A DNA stretch of 64,000 nucleotides from an uncultured Alphaproteobacteria bacterium (GCA_934232895.1 CAKQGH010000004.1:1-64000), one strand, 5' to 3'. Positions 8,971-18,728 are shown, counted from the stretch's first letter. Notes: generated by a model not told the origin, from the sequence alone. Made by a program: numbers and translations.

Positions 8971-11370
8971 TTATTTCTTTACGACAAAGTTCACCAACTT
9001 GTTTGGTACCACGATTGTTTTTATTATTTCGGCACCATCCAATTTGGCGGCGGCCGATTTTTTCGCCGCATCTATAATATCCGTTTCTGGTGCACCCACC
9101 GCCACAGTAAATTCGGCGGCACGTTTACCATTTACCGATACAACAATTGTCATTTCGGTCTTGGCCAATTTTGATGCATCGTATGTCGGCCAATCAGACA
9201 ACGCCAACATCGTATTGTTTCCCAATTTTTCCCACATTTCTTCGGTCAAATGTGGCGCAAACGGGTTCAACACGCGCACCAGCGCAATGTATGCCGCACG
9301 CGGCATTGTGCCGCCTGGGAATGCATTCAGATATTCCATCATTGCGGAAATAGCGGTGTTGAAACGCATACCATCAATACGTTCGGTAACGTCCGCAATC
9401 AATTGGTTCATTAAACGTTCTTGTTCCGCGGTCATTGGCGCATCGGTCAAATTGTCCGATAAATTTTCCACGCGTTTCAAGAAACGCTGAACACCCGCCA
9501 TTGCACCATCGGTCCACACAACATTGTTTTCCCATGGCCCCAGCGACAGCACCGCAACGCGACCCGCGTCCGCGCCAACCGCCGCCACCAAATCGGCCAC
9601 CATAAAACCGTTCCCGCGCGATTTAGACATTTTATACCCGTCATTACCCATCAATAATCCCTGGGCCGTACGACGCGCATACGGTTCGGCAGTGTTGACC
9701 AATCCCAAATCGTACAATACATGGTGCCAAAAACGCGAATAAATCAAATGGCGCGTATTATGTTCATGCCCACCGTTATAGTGCGCAACCGGCATCCAGC
9801 GCTCCATTTGTTCGCGCGAGCAAAATTCTTTGTCATTTTTTGGGTCCAAATAGCGCAGGAAATACCACGATGATCCGGCCCATCCCGGCATAGTATCCGT
9901 TTCGCGATGCGCCGGCGCACCACAGCACGGGCAGGGCACATTTACCCAATCGGTCGCGCGTGCCAACGGCGATTCACCACTGTCGGTCGGGCAATAATCC
10001 ATCATGTGCGGCTGCATCACCGGCAACTGGTCATCCGGCACCGGCACCCATCCGCACTTGTCGCAATAAATCATCGGTATGGGTTCACCCCAATACATCT
10101 GGCGCGAAAAGCCCCAATCTTTTAATTTATATTTAACCGTTCCGCGTGCAAAACCGTGTTCAGTACCATATTTAATCGCCGCGGCGATTGCATCCGCCTT
10201 GTTCATTCCATCCAAGAACGACGAATTGATATGCAGACCGTCACCTTCCCATACTTTGTCGGCCTCGCCCCCCGCCAACACCGGGATTATTTCCAGACCA
10301 AACTTCTTGGCAAAATCCCAATCACGGGAATCATGCGCCGGCACCGCCATAATTGTGCCATACGCGTAATCAACCAACACATAATCCGATGTAAAAACCG
10401 GTATTTCGCGCCCCGTAAACGGATTTATCGCGGCGATACCGCGCAATTGCACACCCGTTTTTTCGCGCGTGGCGTCGGTGCGTTCAATTTCGGTCTTGGC
10501 CGCCGCGGCACGAATATATTCACGCACAGCATCGGCATTTTCAACGCGACCTTCGTCCAACCATTTGCGCACCAATTTGTGTTCTGGTGCAATTACACAA
10601 AATGTCACACCAAATATGGTATCTGGGCGCGTGGTGTACACCGTCATAACATCATCACCAACACGAAAATCAATATCGGCCCCCGCCGACCGCCCAATCA
10701 GGTTTATTTCATCCTTTTTAATGCGTTCATCAAAATTGACATCACGCAACCCATCCAGCAATTTCTGGGCATATTTAGACAGCGCCAGGTTCCACTGCAT
10801 TTTCTCTTTCTTTTCAATAATACCATGACAACGCGGACATTTGTTATCTTCCAATTCTTCGTTGGTATATGTCGTCTTGCATTCCGGACACCAATTCATC
10901 GGCAGCGCCGATTTATACGCCAACCCCGCACGCCAGAATTGGATGAACATCCACTGAGTCCATTTGATGTATTCCGGATCAGATGTCGCGATGCGGGTTT
11001 CTGGGTTAACCGACCAACCAACCCGATCAATCATTTCTGAATACGATTTTATCAAATCACGCGCAACATCCGCCGGATGGCGACCAATTTTTGTGGCATA
11101 GTGTTCGCCGGCAATTCCCATTGCATCAAACCCCATGGGGAACAATACATCATACCCACGCGCGCGGCGGAAACGCGCCATCACATCCATCCCCGAATAA
11201 TTCATCATGTGGCCCGCGTGCATACCCGCGCCGGACAAGAACGGAAATTCAACCAAATTATAAAAACGCGGTTTTGAACCATCATTTTTCGGCACAAATG
11301 CGTTTGCTTCGCGCCAACGGCGTTGCCATTTCGCCTCGCGTTCTTGGATTTTTGTGATGTCGTCTGCCAT
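8971..11370 (-). CDS. leuS: Leucyl-tRNA synthetase
   Basis: Class I aminoacyl-tRNA synthetase of 799 residues, shorter than the roughly 860 of E. coli. The HIGH-type motif is HAGHMMNY near residue 52, the zinc-binding segment CPEC...CPRC is at about 165-185, an editing (CP1) insertion follows, and the KMSKS loop is GYKMSKSRGNGF near residue 575. The C-terminal part is compact (ends VNFVVKK). The start at 11370 has AAAGGT upstream. It is followed by its own terminator; tlyA lies upstream on the same strand. Confidence 0.96.
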   Translation of the reverse strand: MADDITKIQEREAKWQRRWREANAFVPKNDGSKPRFYNLVEFPFLSGAGMHAGHMMNYSGMDVMARFRRARGYDVLFPMGFDAMGIAGEHYATKIGRHPADVARDLIKSYSEMIDRVGWSVNPETRIATSDPEYIKWTQWMFIQFWRAGLAYKSALPMNWCPECKTTYTNEELEDNKCPRCHGIIEKKEKMQWNLALSKYAQKLLDGLRDVNFDERIKKDEINLIGRSAGADIDFRVGDDVMTVYTTRPDTIFGVTFCVIAPEHKLVRKWLDEGRVENADAVREYIRAAAAKTEIERTDATREKTGVQLRGIAAINPFTGREIPVFTSDYVLVDYAYGTIMAVPAHDSRDWDFAKKFGLEIIPVLAGGEADKVWEGDGLHINSSFLDGMNKADAIAAAIKYGTEHGFARGTVKYKLKDWGFSRQMYWGEPIPMIYCDKCGWVPVPDDQLPVMQPHMMDYCPTDSGESPLARATDWVNVPCPCCGAPAHRETDTMPGWAGSSWYFLRYLDPKNDKEFCSREQMERWMPVAHYNGGHEHNTRHLIYSRFWHHVLYDLGLVNTAEPYARRTAQGLLMGNDGYKMSKSRGNGFMVADLVAAVGADAGRVAVLSLGPWENNVVWTDGAMAGVQRFLKRVENLSDNLTDAPMTAEQERLMNQLIADVTERIDGMRFNTAISAMMEYLNAFPGGTMPRAAYIALVRVLNPFAPHLTEEMWEKLGNNTMLALSDWPTYDASKLAKTEMTIVVSVNGKRAAEFTVAVGAPETDIIDAAKKSAAAKLDGAEIIKTIVVPNKLVNFVVKK

Positions 11371-11443
11371 AATTTATACCTTTGTTAAAAATCGGATTAA
11401 ATGATATACGCGAACGCCCAGAAATTCAAGGCAAAAATCGCAT

Positions 11444-12154
11444 TTATTCGGCCAAAAACAGCCCTAAAAATTCGATATTGCCACTGCCGCCATGAATGGG
11501 CGATTGTATCAAGCCACGACGCGCAAAGCCCGCATCGCGAAACGCATCTGTGGCGCGACCTATTGCATATTCGTGCCATTCGCGCGATTTTATAACGCCC
11601 GCACTGCGCGCCGCAATGTGGCGCGGAACCTCAAATTGGGGTTTAATCAGTGCAATTACCGTACGCGCGCCCCACGCACGCAACACCGGCGCAATATCTG
11701 CCAATGATATAAACGACACATCAATCACCACCAAATCAACCGGCGAAATCGGTTTCAAATTACGAATATCGGTCTGTTCCAGCGATAAAACGCGCGCATC
11801 ATTTTTTAATTCGACCACCAATTGATCCGTACCAACATCAACCGCAATCACGCGCGTGGCACCACGTGTCAATAAAACCGATGTAAAACCACCGGTACTG
11901 GCCCCAATGTCCAGACAAACCATCCCAACCGGATTTATTTTGAATTCGTCCAACGCACGTTCCAATTTCAAACTGCCGCGACCAACAGAATAGGGCAAAT
12001 CGCCCCCCGCCAACACATCAACATCGGAAACGGACTGGCTGGGCTTTTTGGCAACCACGCCATTTACCATGACCAACCCGGCATGTACCGCCGCGATGGC
12101 ACGCGCCCGCGTTGGGTAAATATTTTGTGAAACCAATGCAACATCTAATCTCAT
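11444..12154 (-). CDS. tlyA: TlyA family rRNA 2'-O-methyltransferase
   Basis: 236 residues. An N-terminal S4 RNA-binding domain (MRLDVALVSQNIYPTRARA) is followed by an FtsJ-like methyltransferase domain with LDIGASTGGFTS, VIDVSFISL and LIKPQFE. TlyA proteins methylate ribose in 16S and 23S rRNA; they were first called haemolysins, but the enzymatic role is better supported. Start ATG 12154 is preferred to 12163, because S4-TlyA proteins begin MRLD and a TATAAT box (12162-12167) lies only seven bases before it. Confidence 0.9.
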   Translation of the reverse strand: MRLDVALVSQNIYPTRARAIAAVHAGLVMVNGVVAKKPSQSVSDVDVLAGGDLPYSVGRGSLKLERALDEFKINPVGMVCLDIGASTGGFTSVLLTRGATRVIAVDVGTDQLVVELKNDARVLSLEQTDIRNLKPISPVDLVVIDVSFISLADIAPVLRAWGARTVIALIKPQFEVPRHIAARSAGVIKSREWHEYAIGRATDAFRDAGFARRGLIQSPIHGGSGNIEFLGLFLAE

Positions 12155-12843
12155 AATGCACATTATAATAAATTACCACGGATTAAAAATCAACTTGATA
12201 AAAAATACCGGCAAAAACACAATATTTTTACGCGATACAAAATTAAAAAACAAATCAATAAACAAATAAATATAAATCTATGTTAAAGTTTTTAATCATC
12301 AAGTCATAAATTGCCCCACCACCCCACCAAAAAACACCCCAAAATACAAAAAAATCACCACAAAAACACATAAAAATCGCAGAAATCCGCCACTTTTCGC
12401 AATTTTTCGGGGCAAAATAGGGCGCATTTGCCGATTTTTGACCCCAAAACCATCATAATTTCCACCACCAAAACATCAAAACAGCAATAACGCACACAAT
12501 GCATTTTTATAATCGTAATAACAAAATGATATACAAATATTGTTATAAACAGTTTCAATTAATACGACGCGCGCCCACACCAAAATCACACCACGCAAAA
12601 AATACAAACCAAAAATATATTTTTCATACCGCGCACCATCCAAAAATTATTTAACCATACACAAACATCCACACCAATTGTTCGTCCATTTATATTCGTT
12701 TCACTGTTTTCGCCCCTCTCACAATCTTAAACTATACATAATATACATTATGCGCCTTTTTGGAATATATTACCCCGCCGGGACCACCCCGCCGATACAC
12801 ACAACCAAGGAAATAAATCCTAAACAACCAAAGGAGAAAAGCA
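12155..12843. other. AT-rich gene-free stretch with strong G depletion on + strand
   Basis: The sequence is rich in A and C on the + strand and almost free of G over long stretches (for example 12290-12410). The TATAAT box of tlyA lies at 12162-12167 on the minus strand. The 3' part (about 12720-12843) contains a TATACATAATATACATTATG stretch and a pyrimidine-rich leader before the small ORF at 12844. No known RNA family was recognised. Open frames here lack ribosome binding sites. Confidence 0.5.
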
Positions 12844-13002
12844 ATGCATTCACATCACAAAATAATTTTTGTAAAAATTTGTATAAACAATTTAGTATTT
12901 ACGATTTGTCGTATTCACTATCAACAAACAATATGCATACGTCACGTATTATTTCATATAATTCTGGCAGTAATCGCCCTGTTATATCGTCTGTTGTCGT
13001 AA
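12844..13002 (+). CDS. Candidate small membrane protein (52 aa)
   Basis: This short open frame begins MHSHHKIIFVKIC and ends in a hydrophobic helix (VLFHIILAVIALLYRLLS). What makes it credible is an AAAGGAG sequence placed six to seven bases before the ATG, in a region otherwise without ribosome binding sites. The N-terminal half is basic and His-rich, and one membrane span is likely at about residues 35-50. Family and function are unknown. It is convergent to mscL, with a two-way terminator between them. Composition is AT-rich, so chance cannot be excluded. Confidence 0.4.
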   Translation: MHSHHKIIFVKICINNLVFTICRIHYQQTICIRHVLFHIILAVIALLYRLLS

Positions 13003-13050
13003 ATTCCGTCACTTTTGCCACAAAAATCGGTCAAAAACAGAAAATCGCCA

Positions 13051-13080
13051 TAAAAAACAGGGCTAATGGCCCTGCTTTTT
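13051..13080. terminator. Bidirectional terminator
   Basis: CAGGGC / GCCCTG stem with an A-run before and CTTTTT after. It serves leftward mscL and possibly the small gene at 12844. Confidence 0.75.
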
Positions 13081-13110
13081 GTCTTTAATTTACTTTATCA
13101 CAAACACATT

Positions 13111-13668
13111 CTAGTGCTTTGTTATCTTTTTGATTTTTGCAACCGATTTGCTTGCAATATCCGTCAGGTTTTTAAGACTCTTTTTCAGGTCACTTTCCTC
13201 ATCCGCACCCGGCGCGACCGGTTCAACATCAGAACAGCAATTTGGGCATTTTGTTGCCGCAATATTTATTGTCGTCTTGCAATACGGACATGTACGTGTG
13301 GTTGCCGCCTTTTTGTCACGCATTTTGCCAACAACGCGCACAATCAAGAATACCGCAAACATGGTTATCAGGAAACTGACAATCGAATTCAGGAACAATC
13401 CGATGTTTATTGTGGTTGCGCCGGCGTCCTGGGCCGCAGCCACCGTGGCGTAATGGGCGCCCGGCGTCCCACCCGACAGCACTATAAACCACTGTGAAAA
13501 ATCAACACCGCCAACCAACAGCCCTATTGGCGGCATAATAACATCTTTGACCAACGAATTGACCACACTGGTCATAACGCCGCCGACAATGATACCGACA
13601 GCCATATCGATGGCACTGCCGCGTTCAACAAACGAACGAAACTCTTTCAGAAAACTACTTTTTGCCAT
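13111..13668 (-). CDS. mscL: Large-conductance mechanosensitive channel with zinc-ribbon tail
   Basis: MscL opens under membrane tension to release solutes during hypo-osmotic shock. The 185-residue protein keeps the N-terminal helix (FLKEFRSFVERGSAIDMAVG), TM1 (IIVGGVMTSVVNSLVKDVIMPP), a periplasmic loop and TM2 (SIVSFLITMFAVFLIVRVV). It is about 50 residues longer than E. coli MscL because the cytoplasmic tail carries a CPYC...CPNC zinc-ribbon-like pair (about residues 128-146) and a Lys-rich end. Start ATG 13668 is used; a GTG at 13674 also exists. It begins three bases from the aroK stop, so the two are coupled. Confidence 0.92.
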   Translation of the reverse strand: MAKSSFLKEFRSFVERGSAIDMAVGIIVGGVMTSVVNSLVKDVIMPPIGLLVGGVDFSQWFIVLSGGTPGAHYATVAAAQDAGATTINIGLFLNSIVSFLITMFAVFLIVRVVGKMRDKKAATTRTCPYCKTTINIAATKCPNCCSDVEPVAPGADEESDLKKSLKNLTDIASKSVAKIKKITKH

Positions 13669-13670
13669 AT

Positions 13671-14231
13671 TCACACCCCTTTTGTTTTTGAAAAATGATT
13701 ATCAACCGCCGCCAAAACCTTGCCCAGCGTTTTGCGCAGACTTTCATCACGGGTTTCAACCGTAATATCCGCCAGCGCGTATGTTTTATATCGCTCGTCA
13801 ATCAATTGGGCCAAAATTTTCCGACTGTCGGCGTGCAATAATTGCGGTCGCGTATCGCGAAAATTTGTCCTTTTAACAAGCAATTCCAATTCGGCCTTTA
13901 ACCAAATTGTCAACGCCCTGCCCGCCAAAATTTTGCGCACCGCGGGCGTAATAAACGCGCCCTCGCCGGTGGAAATAACCTTGGCCACGGGCGGCGTATC
14001 CATCAGTCGTGCAATCACACGCTGTTCAACGCGACGAAATTCATCCTCGCCATACAGGGCAAAAATGTCCACCACGCTGCAACCGGCCGCAGCCTCTATC
14101 TCTTTATCGGAATCAACGAACGGCACCCCCAGTTTTCGGGCCAATGCGCGCCCAACACTGGTTTTGCCCGCCCCCATCAGGCCAACCATAACAATTGGTT
14201 TATCGGGTTTTATTTTGCTTTTTTCAATCAT
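13671..14231 (-). CDS. aroK: Shikimate kinase
   Basis: Phosphorylates shikimate with ATP in the chorismate pathway. 186 residues from ATG 14231. The P-loop is GLMGAGKTSVG, the shikimate-binding aspartate is in VDSDKEIE and the arginine in EFRRVE. The usual GGG loop is represented by STGEGAF. The start is supported by a promoter whose -10 box (14239-14244) ends eight bases upstream. mscL follows at once on the same strand. Confidence 0.92.
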   Translation of the reverse strand: MIEKSKIKPDKPIVMVGLMGAGKTSVGRALARKLGVPFVDSDKEIEAAAGCSVVDIFALYGEDEFRRVEQRVIARLMDTPPVAKVISTGEGAFITPAVRKILAGRALTIWLKAELELLVKRTNFRDTRPQLLHADSRKILAQLIDERYKTYALADITVETRDESLRKTLGKVLAAVDNHFSKTKGV

Positions 14232-14238
14232 GCCCCAA

Positions 14239-14267
14239 ATAATACATGAAAAAGCCAGATGCCTCAA
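14239..14267 (-). promoter_or_regulatory. Promoter of aroK-mscL
   Basis: On the minus strand TTGAGG (14262-14267), 17-base spacer, TATTAT (14239-14244), then seven bases to the aroK ATG. This predicts a leaderless or near-leaderless transcript. Confidence 0.55.
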
Positions 14268-14375
14268 TAAAAAATTGAAAATATCATTTTTATCCCGGCG
14301 GGGCTTTTTATTTTATAAAACAGAAAAATATGATATAATTATCACCAGTATTGATAACCGGGGGGGCAAGAGATT

Positions 14376-15533
14376 ATGAAACATACATCTGTTTTGGCAT
14401 TGGTGGCGGCATTGGTCGCGGCATTTGGCGCATCGCACGGCGCGGCCATGGCGGCGACACCCGCGAACGCATTGGCCAATGGCATTTCTGTGCGCAACAT
14501 TGGCGCGATTCAGCACACCATTATGAACAACGCAATCGGCACGTTCGAGGGCACAATGGCGGCCGCCCTGGGCACACGCGGAAAATTGATTGACGATGCC
14601 GCACCGGCCAACCGCCCCACCCCACGCGCGACGCGTGGCGACAGTTCGAAAATGTATGGTCGCATGCCTGAATATGGCACCCCGGCAATGTACGGTGAAT
14701 ATGGCGACGATGGCACCGTGTTGCGCGGACGCAGCGGCGGCGACGACATCGCAACCACCCGCCCCACAATGAACAGCGTTTGGATGAATTGGCAACATGT
14801 TGCCGACGATGCCAGTTTTAACGATTTTGCGACTGTCGATTCTGATTATGACCTGGTGATGATTGGTCTGGCCGGCGGCGATGCCCAGTTTGGCAACGGC
14901 ATATCCGATTGGGGGCTGTTTGCGGGCTATGTTGGCGGCGACCAGAAAAACGATTTAATCGATATTGACGAAAACGGCGGCTATGTCGGCGTATACGGCG
15001 GATATACCATTGGCGGACTGAATTTATCGGTGGCGGCGAACGGTGGTGCGCTGTTTAACACGGTGGCGGCAACACGTACGATGCGCGGCCACGATTACGC
15101 AAACGCGTGGGTTGGCGCGGCCATGAATGTGACCTATAACATCGAATTGGACCCAACATTTACATTTCAGCCCGGCGTGTACGGCGGCTATACTTGGATT
15201 CAGTCGGCAAATTACACAATGGGTGACGGCACATACACCGAAAACCAGAATATGAATTTGTTTGAAATTGCGCCAGGCGCCCGCGCGATAAAGAATCTGG
15301 GCGACGGGTGGTTTGGATTTATCGGCGGCAAATATGTGTTTAATTTTGCACACGGCGGCGACACCAACGTGATGGGCACAAAATTGGCCGAATTGGATTT
15401 TGATAACTATTCCGAATATGGCATAGGCATTGAAAAATCCATAGATAGATTTAATATGTCAATCACCCTGGGGCGCCGCGACGGCGGCCGCACCGGTTGG
15501 ACATGGGGAACCAGCCTGAAATACATATTCTGA
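14376..15533 (+). CDS. Outer-membrane beta-barrel protein (autotransporter-domain-like)
   Basis: 385 residues with a signal peptide (MKHTSVLALVAALVAAFGAS...AMA). The region from about residue 130 to the end alternates Gly/aromatic beta strands (YVGGDQKN, GGYVGVYGGYTIGGLNLS, TFTFQPGVYGGYTWIQ) and finishes in SLKYIF, with the C-terminal aromatic residue used for outer-membrane insertion. It resembles the translocator barrel of autotransporters with only a short passenger (about residues 25-130). ATG 14376 follows a G-rich sequence. Monocistronic. Confidence 0.8.
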   Translation: MKHTSVLALVAALVAAFGASHGAAMAATPANALANGISVRNIGAIQHTIMNNAIGTFEGTMAAALGTRGKLIDDAAPANRPTPRATRGDSSKMYGRMPEYGTPAMYGEYGDDGTVLRGRSGGDDIATTRPTMNSVWMNWQHVADDASFNDFATVDSDYDLVMIGLAGGDAQFGNGISDWGLFAGYVGGDQKNDLIDIDENGGYVGVYGGYTIGGLNLSVAANGGALFNTVAATRTMRGHDYANAWVGAAMNVTYNIELDPTFTFQPGVYGGYTWIQSANYTMGDGTYTENQNMNLFEIAPGARAIKNLGDGWFGFIGGKYVFNFAHGGDTNVMGTKLAELDFDNYSEYGIGIEKSIDRFNMSITLGRRDGGRTGWTWGTSLKYIF

Positions 15534-16115
15534 TAACACGCGCCGATGGCGCAATAAAAAGTTCAAAGTTCAAAGTTCAAAGAATGTGTCCGCCGTTGGC
15601 GGACAACATTATTCACCTGGATTCCGGGGTCAAGCCCCGGAATGACACATACAAAAAGGTCAACAACCAAGACCTAAACTATGTTCATAAAAAAATCAGT
15701 ATTCCGCCTTTGTCATCCCGGTGCTTGACACCGGGATCCAGGTTTATTGAACTTGCGTGTCAGCGCACATAATTGTCATTGCGAACAAAGTGAAGCAATC
15801 TAACAAGGTCCCTGCGAGGCAATGGCCCCCGACCTTCGTCGGGGTGACGGTTATGGAAATGGCCTAGCGCACTACGAGATAACAAGAGTAAAGAACATAC
15901 TAAGTTCCCCTCCGGTGGAGGGGTGTCCGCCAGGACGGGGTGGTCTTGAGAGCGCATAATGTTGGATAAATGTAAAAAGACCACCTCCCCGCTACGCGGT
16001 ACTCCTCCACAGGAGGAGAACTTAGACCGCGACAGGGTGTCGTCTGTGGATTGCCGCGCTGCGCTCGCAATGACACCACAGAGATGCAAAATATTTCACA
16101 AAAAAAACGTGATTA
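15534..16115. repeat. Repeat-filled gap between convergent genes
   Basis: Contains a GCGCC/GGCGC palindrome, three TTCAAAG units (about 15564-15583), a GTCCGCC/GGCGGAC palindrome, and REP-like palindromes beginning near 15620 (TTCCGGGG/CCCCGGAA), 15713 (ATCCCGG/CCGGGAT) and 15833 (CCCCGAC/GTCGGGG). It also has GTCATTGCGA-type ends near 15776 and 16060. The module order at 15541-15650 reappears inverted at 19460-19575. No coding capacity recognised. Confidence 0.65.
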
Positions 16116-18071
16116 TTATCCGGCGAATGGAATTGTGACATTGTCGGGTAAATTAAAGCACCCATGTTTATCGCAAAACTGTGTGCCACCCGCGCCCCCA
16201 ACCATAACACAATCGCTGGCCGCAGTGGCACCGCCGTCTTCCGCCTTTTTTATAGTGGTCGATCCCGCCGGACATGCTGTGCAATCCTGTTGACTTCCAC
16301 TTGCACCATTATTGTAATAGCCAATATCACACGTCAATATCAAATCGCACTTATTACTGTTATCGTCCCCAGAATAGTATTTCTTTCCATCAGAGCCCCA
16401 CGTTCCATGGTCTCTTTTGGTGGTTGCACCAGTATTTGCCGACTCCGCTTTTTCTGAACATTCCGCATAACACTTAGTAATACCGTCTGTATTATCAGCG
16501 CTTGAATGATTGTGATACGCTGGACACGGTGTACAAGTTCTGTTGTCTGGGGTCGCAACCGATGCATTGTTCCCGGTAAAATAGTACCCCGCACTACACG
16601 TCAATATCATCTCTGGGTCACAATTGTTATTGCCGTAGTAAACCTTGGATTTTCCCCCAGATTTCAAACTCCACTTCCCGGCGGCGCCTATCGCAGACTG
16701 CTTTGCAGATACTTTTTCAGAACACTTTGCATAGCATACTTCTCGCGCCGTTGCGTTGGTTCCACCATCTGAATATCCATAATATCCATCTGCCTCCGAT
16801 ATATTATAGCACGCATAACATGTGCTAGTTTTATCATTAGCATAATAATTCGCTGGTGTTGCAGCGCATGTTTGAACATCGCCAGCATAACAATACCCCA
16901 GCGAACACGCCTGGCATTTTGGTCCCTTGGAACCATCCGCATAATATCCAGTTGGCGGTATCTCGCACATGCCGTTTGGTGTGCTAACACACATTTCCCC
17001 GATACAGCCCGTTATGTTATTGGTACATTCTGACCAAATATAACTCTGATCCGTGTCGGAAAGTGTCACCCCTGTACATTTCATGGTTCCAAAACCCGTT
17101 CCATTACCAAATATCCACACACCAGTTCCCTGTGGCTTATCCCTCGCATCAACCCAGCATTCACAGTTGCTAAAGTCCCAATATCCAGTTGTTTTGCTTG
17201 TTGCAACCCAATTAACATCACCATATATACCTACCCACACTGCATTACGTCGTGCATCGTAATCCGATGTATAACACAACTTTTCTTGGCTATCAAGAAA
17301 TCCTTTAGTGGCGCAACCGTAGCTGTTTGGCTGACAGCTGCCCGCGTCTATTTCGCCATTACAGTTATTTTTGGTCACATTCAGATGATAGCCATCCTTA
17401 CATTCTGTAGCCAAACAGTTTCCATAACTACCTTGGCTCCAAATACGAATTCCAGATTTTGCATGCGCCTTTTTCAATTCATCCGCAGTACAAGCTATTT
17501 GATATGCCGCACAGTCCCTGGCAATCTTGTCCGTACCCATCAGCGGCATATAACCGCTGCAATGATTATCCGAATTATAGCAAGTTAATTCAAAAATATC
17601 ATTACATACGTTCGGGAAAGCAACTTTACTAGCAGTGTCCATACCTATGGCCCCCAAAACCTTTATAGACCATACACCACCAACCTGGTTTTTGTTTTTT
17701 TCGGCCAAATCATCGCTACAATCTCTTTTGCAGCCCGTCTTTTCAACTCCAGCATCAGACTCAGTCCAATAACCTCCCTTGCCATTATTTAGCACACTTG
17801 AACACGAAATACATGCCAAATCCCCCTCGATAGCAGGCGATATAATACTTCCATCAGGTTTCATCACTGCCATGCTGCTGCCATTACTATATGTTCCAGC
17901 TTGACACGCTTCACAAGTGCCGGCTGCATCAGTCACCCATTCCCAGCCACACCCAGCCGCATCTTTACACACAGCAGCAACCGACAAATTCTCGCAATCA
18001 GCGGCAAACAAATTCGGCACAACACACAAATTTGTTAATACAATAACTATTGGCAAGAATATCTTTTTCAT
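16116..18071 (-). CDS. Secreted cysteine-rich repeat protein
   Basis: 651 residues with a signal peptide (MKKIFLPIVIVLTNLCVVPNLFAA). The mature part is very cysteine-rich. The C-terminal half holds two clear copies, and the N-terminal part a weaker third, of a roughly 80-residue unit: CSEK, a Trp, a K-x-YYSG or YYGN segment, a CD-x-ILTC-x-x-GYY segment, then CT-x-CPA. CxxC-rich units of this type resemble ephrin-receptor-like or GCC2/GCC3 domains, but I cannot assign a named family. GGGAG precedes the ATG at 18071; a GTG at 18074 is also possible. Probably an extracytoplasmic, disulfide-stabilised protein. Confidence 0.75.
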   Translation of the reverse strand: MKKIFLPIVIVLTNLCVVPNLFAADCENLSVAAVCKDAAGCGWEWVTDAAGTCEACQAGTYSNGSSMAVMKPDGSIISPAIEGDLACISCSSVLNNGKGGYWTESDAGVEKTGCKRDCSDDLAEKNKNQVGGVWSIKVLGAIGMDTASKVAFPNVCNDIFELTCYNSDNHCSGYMPLMGTDKIARDCAAYQIACTADELKKAHAKSGIRIWSQGSYGNCLATECKDGYHLNVTKNNCNGEIDAGSCQPNSYGCATKGFLDSQEKLCYTSDYDARRNAVWVGIYGDVNWVATSKTTGYWDFSNCECWVDARDKPQGTGVWIFGNGTGFGTMKCTGVTLSDTDQSYIWSECTNNITGCIGEMCVSTPNGMCEIPPTGYYADGSKGPKCQACSLGYCYAGDVQTCAATPANYYANDKTSTCYACYNISEADGYYGYSDGGTNATAREVCYAKCSEKVSAKQSAIGAAGKWSLKSGGKSKVYYGNNNCDPEMILTCSAGYYFTGNNASVATPDNRTCTPCPAYHNHSSADNTDGITKCYAECSEKAESANTGATTKRDHGTWGSDGKKYYSGDDNSNKCDLILTCDIGYYNNGASGSQQDCTACPAGSTTIKKAEDGGATAASDCVMVGGAGGTQFCDKHGCFNLPDNVTIPFAG

Positions 18072-18207
18072 CACAGAATCTCCCGCGCGATGTCACAAAA
18101 TATAAATTTATTCTGACAATCCCTTGACATTAATTTTGGCGGGTTTACGAAACAATGTCAATTGTATTTTGCATTACCCGAACAGATAATCATACACACT
18201 AAAAATA

Positions 18208-18236
18208 TTGACAAAATCATTGTGGTGTATTACAAT
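18208..18236 (+). promoter_or_regulatory. Promoter of the small lipoprotein gene
   Basis: TTGACA (18208-18213), 17-base spacer, TACAAT (18231-18236): a near-consensus housekeeping promoter about 32 bases before the ATG at 18269. Confidence 0.8.
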
Positions 18237-18268
18237 TTAGTATGTAAAACCAACCAAGGGGTACAATT

Positions 18269-18700
18269 ATGAAATTCAACGAAACGGTGAAATATAATCT
18301 GAAACGAGTATTGCCTATTTTGGGTATTGCGGGCGCAACATTGTTGCCAGCGTGTAAGAACGATAAAGAAAAAGAACCAGAAATTCAAAAACACGATGTG
18401 GAAATAGAATTTGCACAATATCACTATGAACTGTTGGCCCCAGACACGATTACTGAACGCTTGTCACATCCAGATGTCAGAAATATTTACATGGTCCCAA
18501 GTAATGATGATTTTACCAATGTCTCAAAAAAATATGCAGGGATTGTCATTGATGCGGTACTTCAACCGGCGGTCAATGTCGCCCCAGACCGTGTGTTTGG
18601 TCGTGGCAATTTAAGATTTACCCCTGGTGTTATTTTAGAAAAAGACAGTTTGTGGCTGGTACAACACGGTTGGACCATTAACAAACAAAATCAACGATAA
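18269..18700 (+). CDS. Small putative lipoprotein
   Basis: 143 residues. After a basic N-terminus (MKFNETVKYNLKR) comes a hydrophobic stretch ending in a lipobox-like LPAC near residue 29. The mature part is charged (KNDKEKEPEIQKHDVEIEF) and ends in an Ile/Val/Trp-containing globular segment. No family recognised. AAGGGG precedes the ATG and a strong promoter lies upstream; a hairpin terminator follows, so it is a monocistronic, probably well-expressed unit. Confidence 0.75.
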   Translation: MKFNETVKYNLKRVLPILGIAGATLLPACKNDKEKEPEIQKHDVEIEFAQYHYELLAPDTITERLSHPDVRNIYMVPSNDDFTNVSKKYAGIVIDAVLQPAVNVAPDRVFGRGNLRFTPGVILEKDSLWLVQHGWTINKQNQR

Positions 18701-18705
18701 CAATA

Positions 18706-18728
18706 ACGCCCCACCCGGGCGTTTTTTA
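18706..18728 (+). terminator. Terminator after the small lipoprotein gene
   Basis: ACGCCC CACCC GGGCGT hairpin with six T. Confidence 0.85.

Noticed and set aside
12355..12558. 67-codon minus-strand open frame with hydrophobic residues
   Set aside because: TTG start, no ribosome binding site, composition explained by the T/G-rich strand.
12678..13088. 136-codon open frame in the AT-rich gap
   Set aside because: No ribosome binding site, low-complexity Asn/Ser translation, and it overlaps the better-supported small ORF at 12844.
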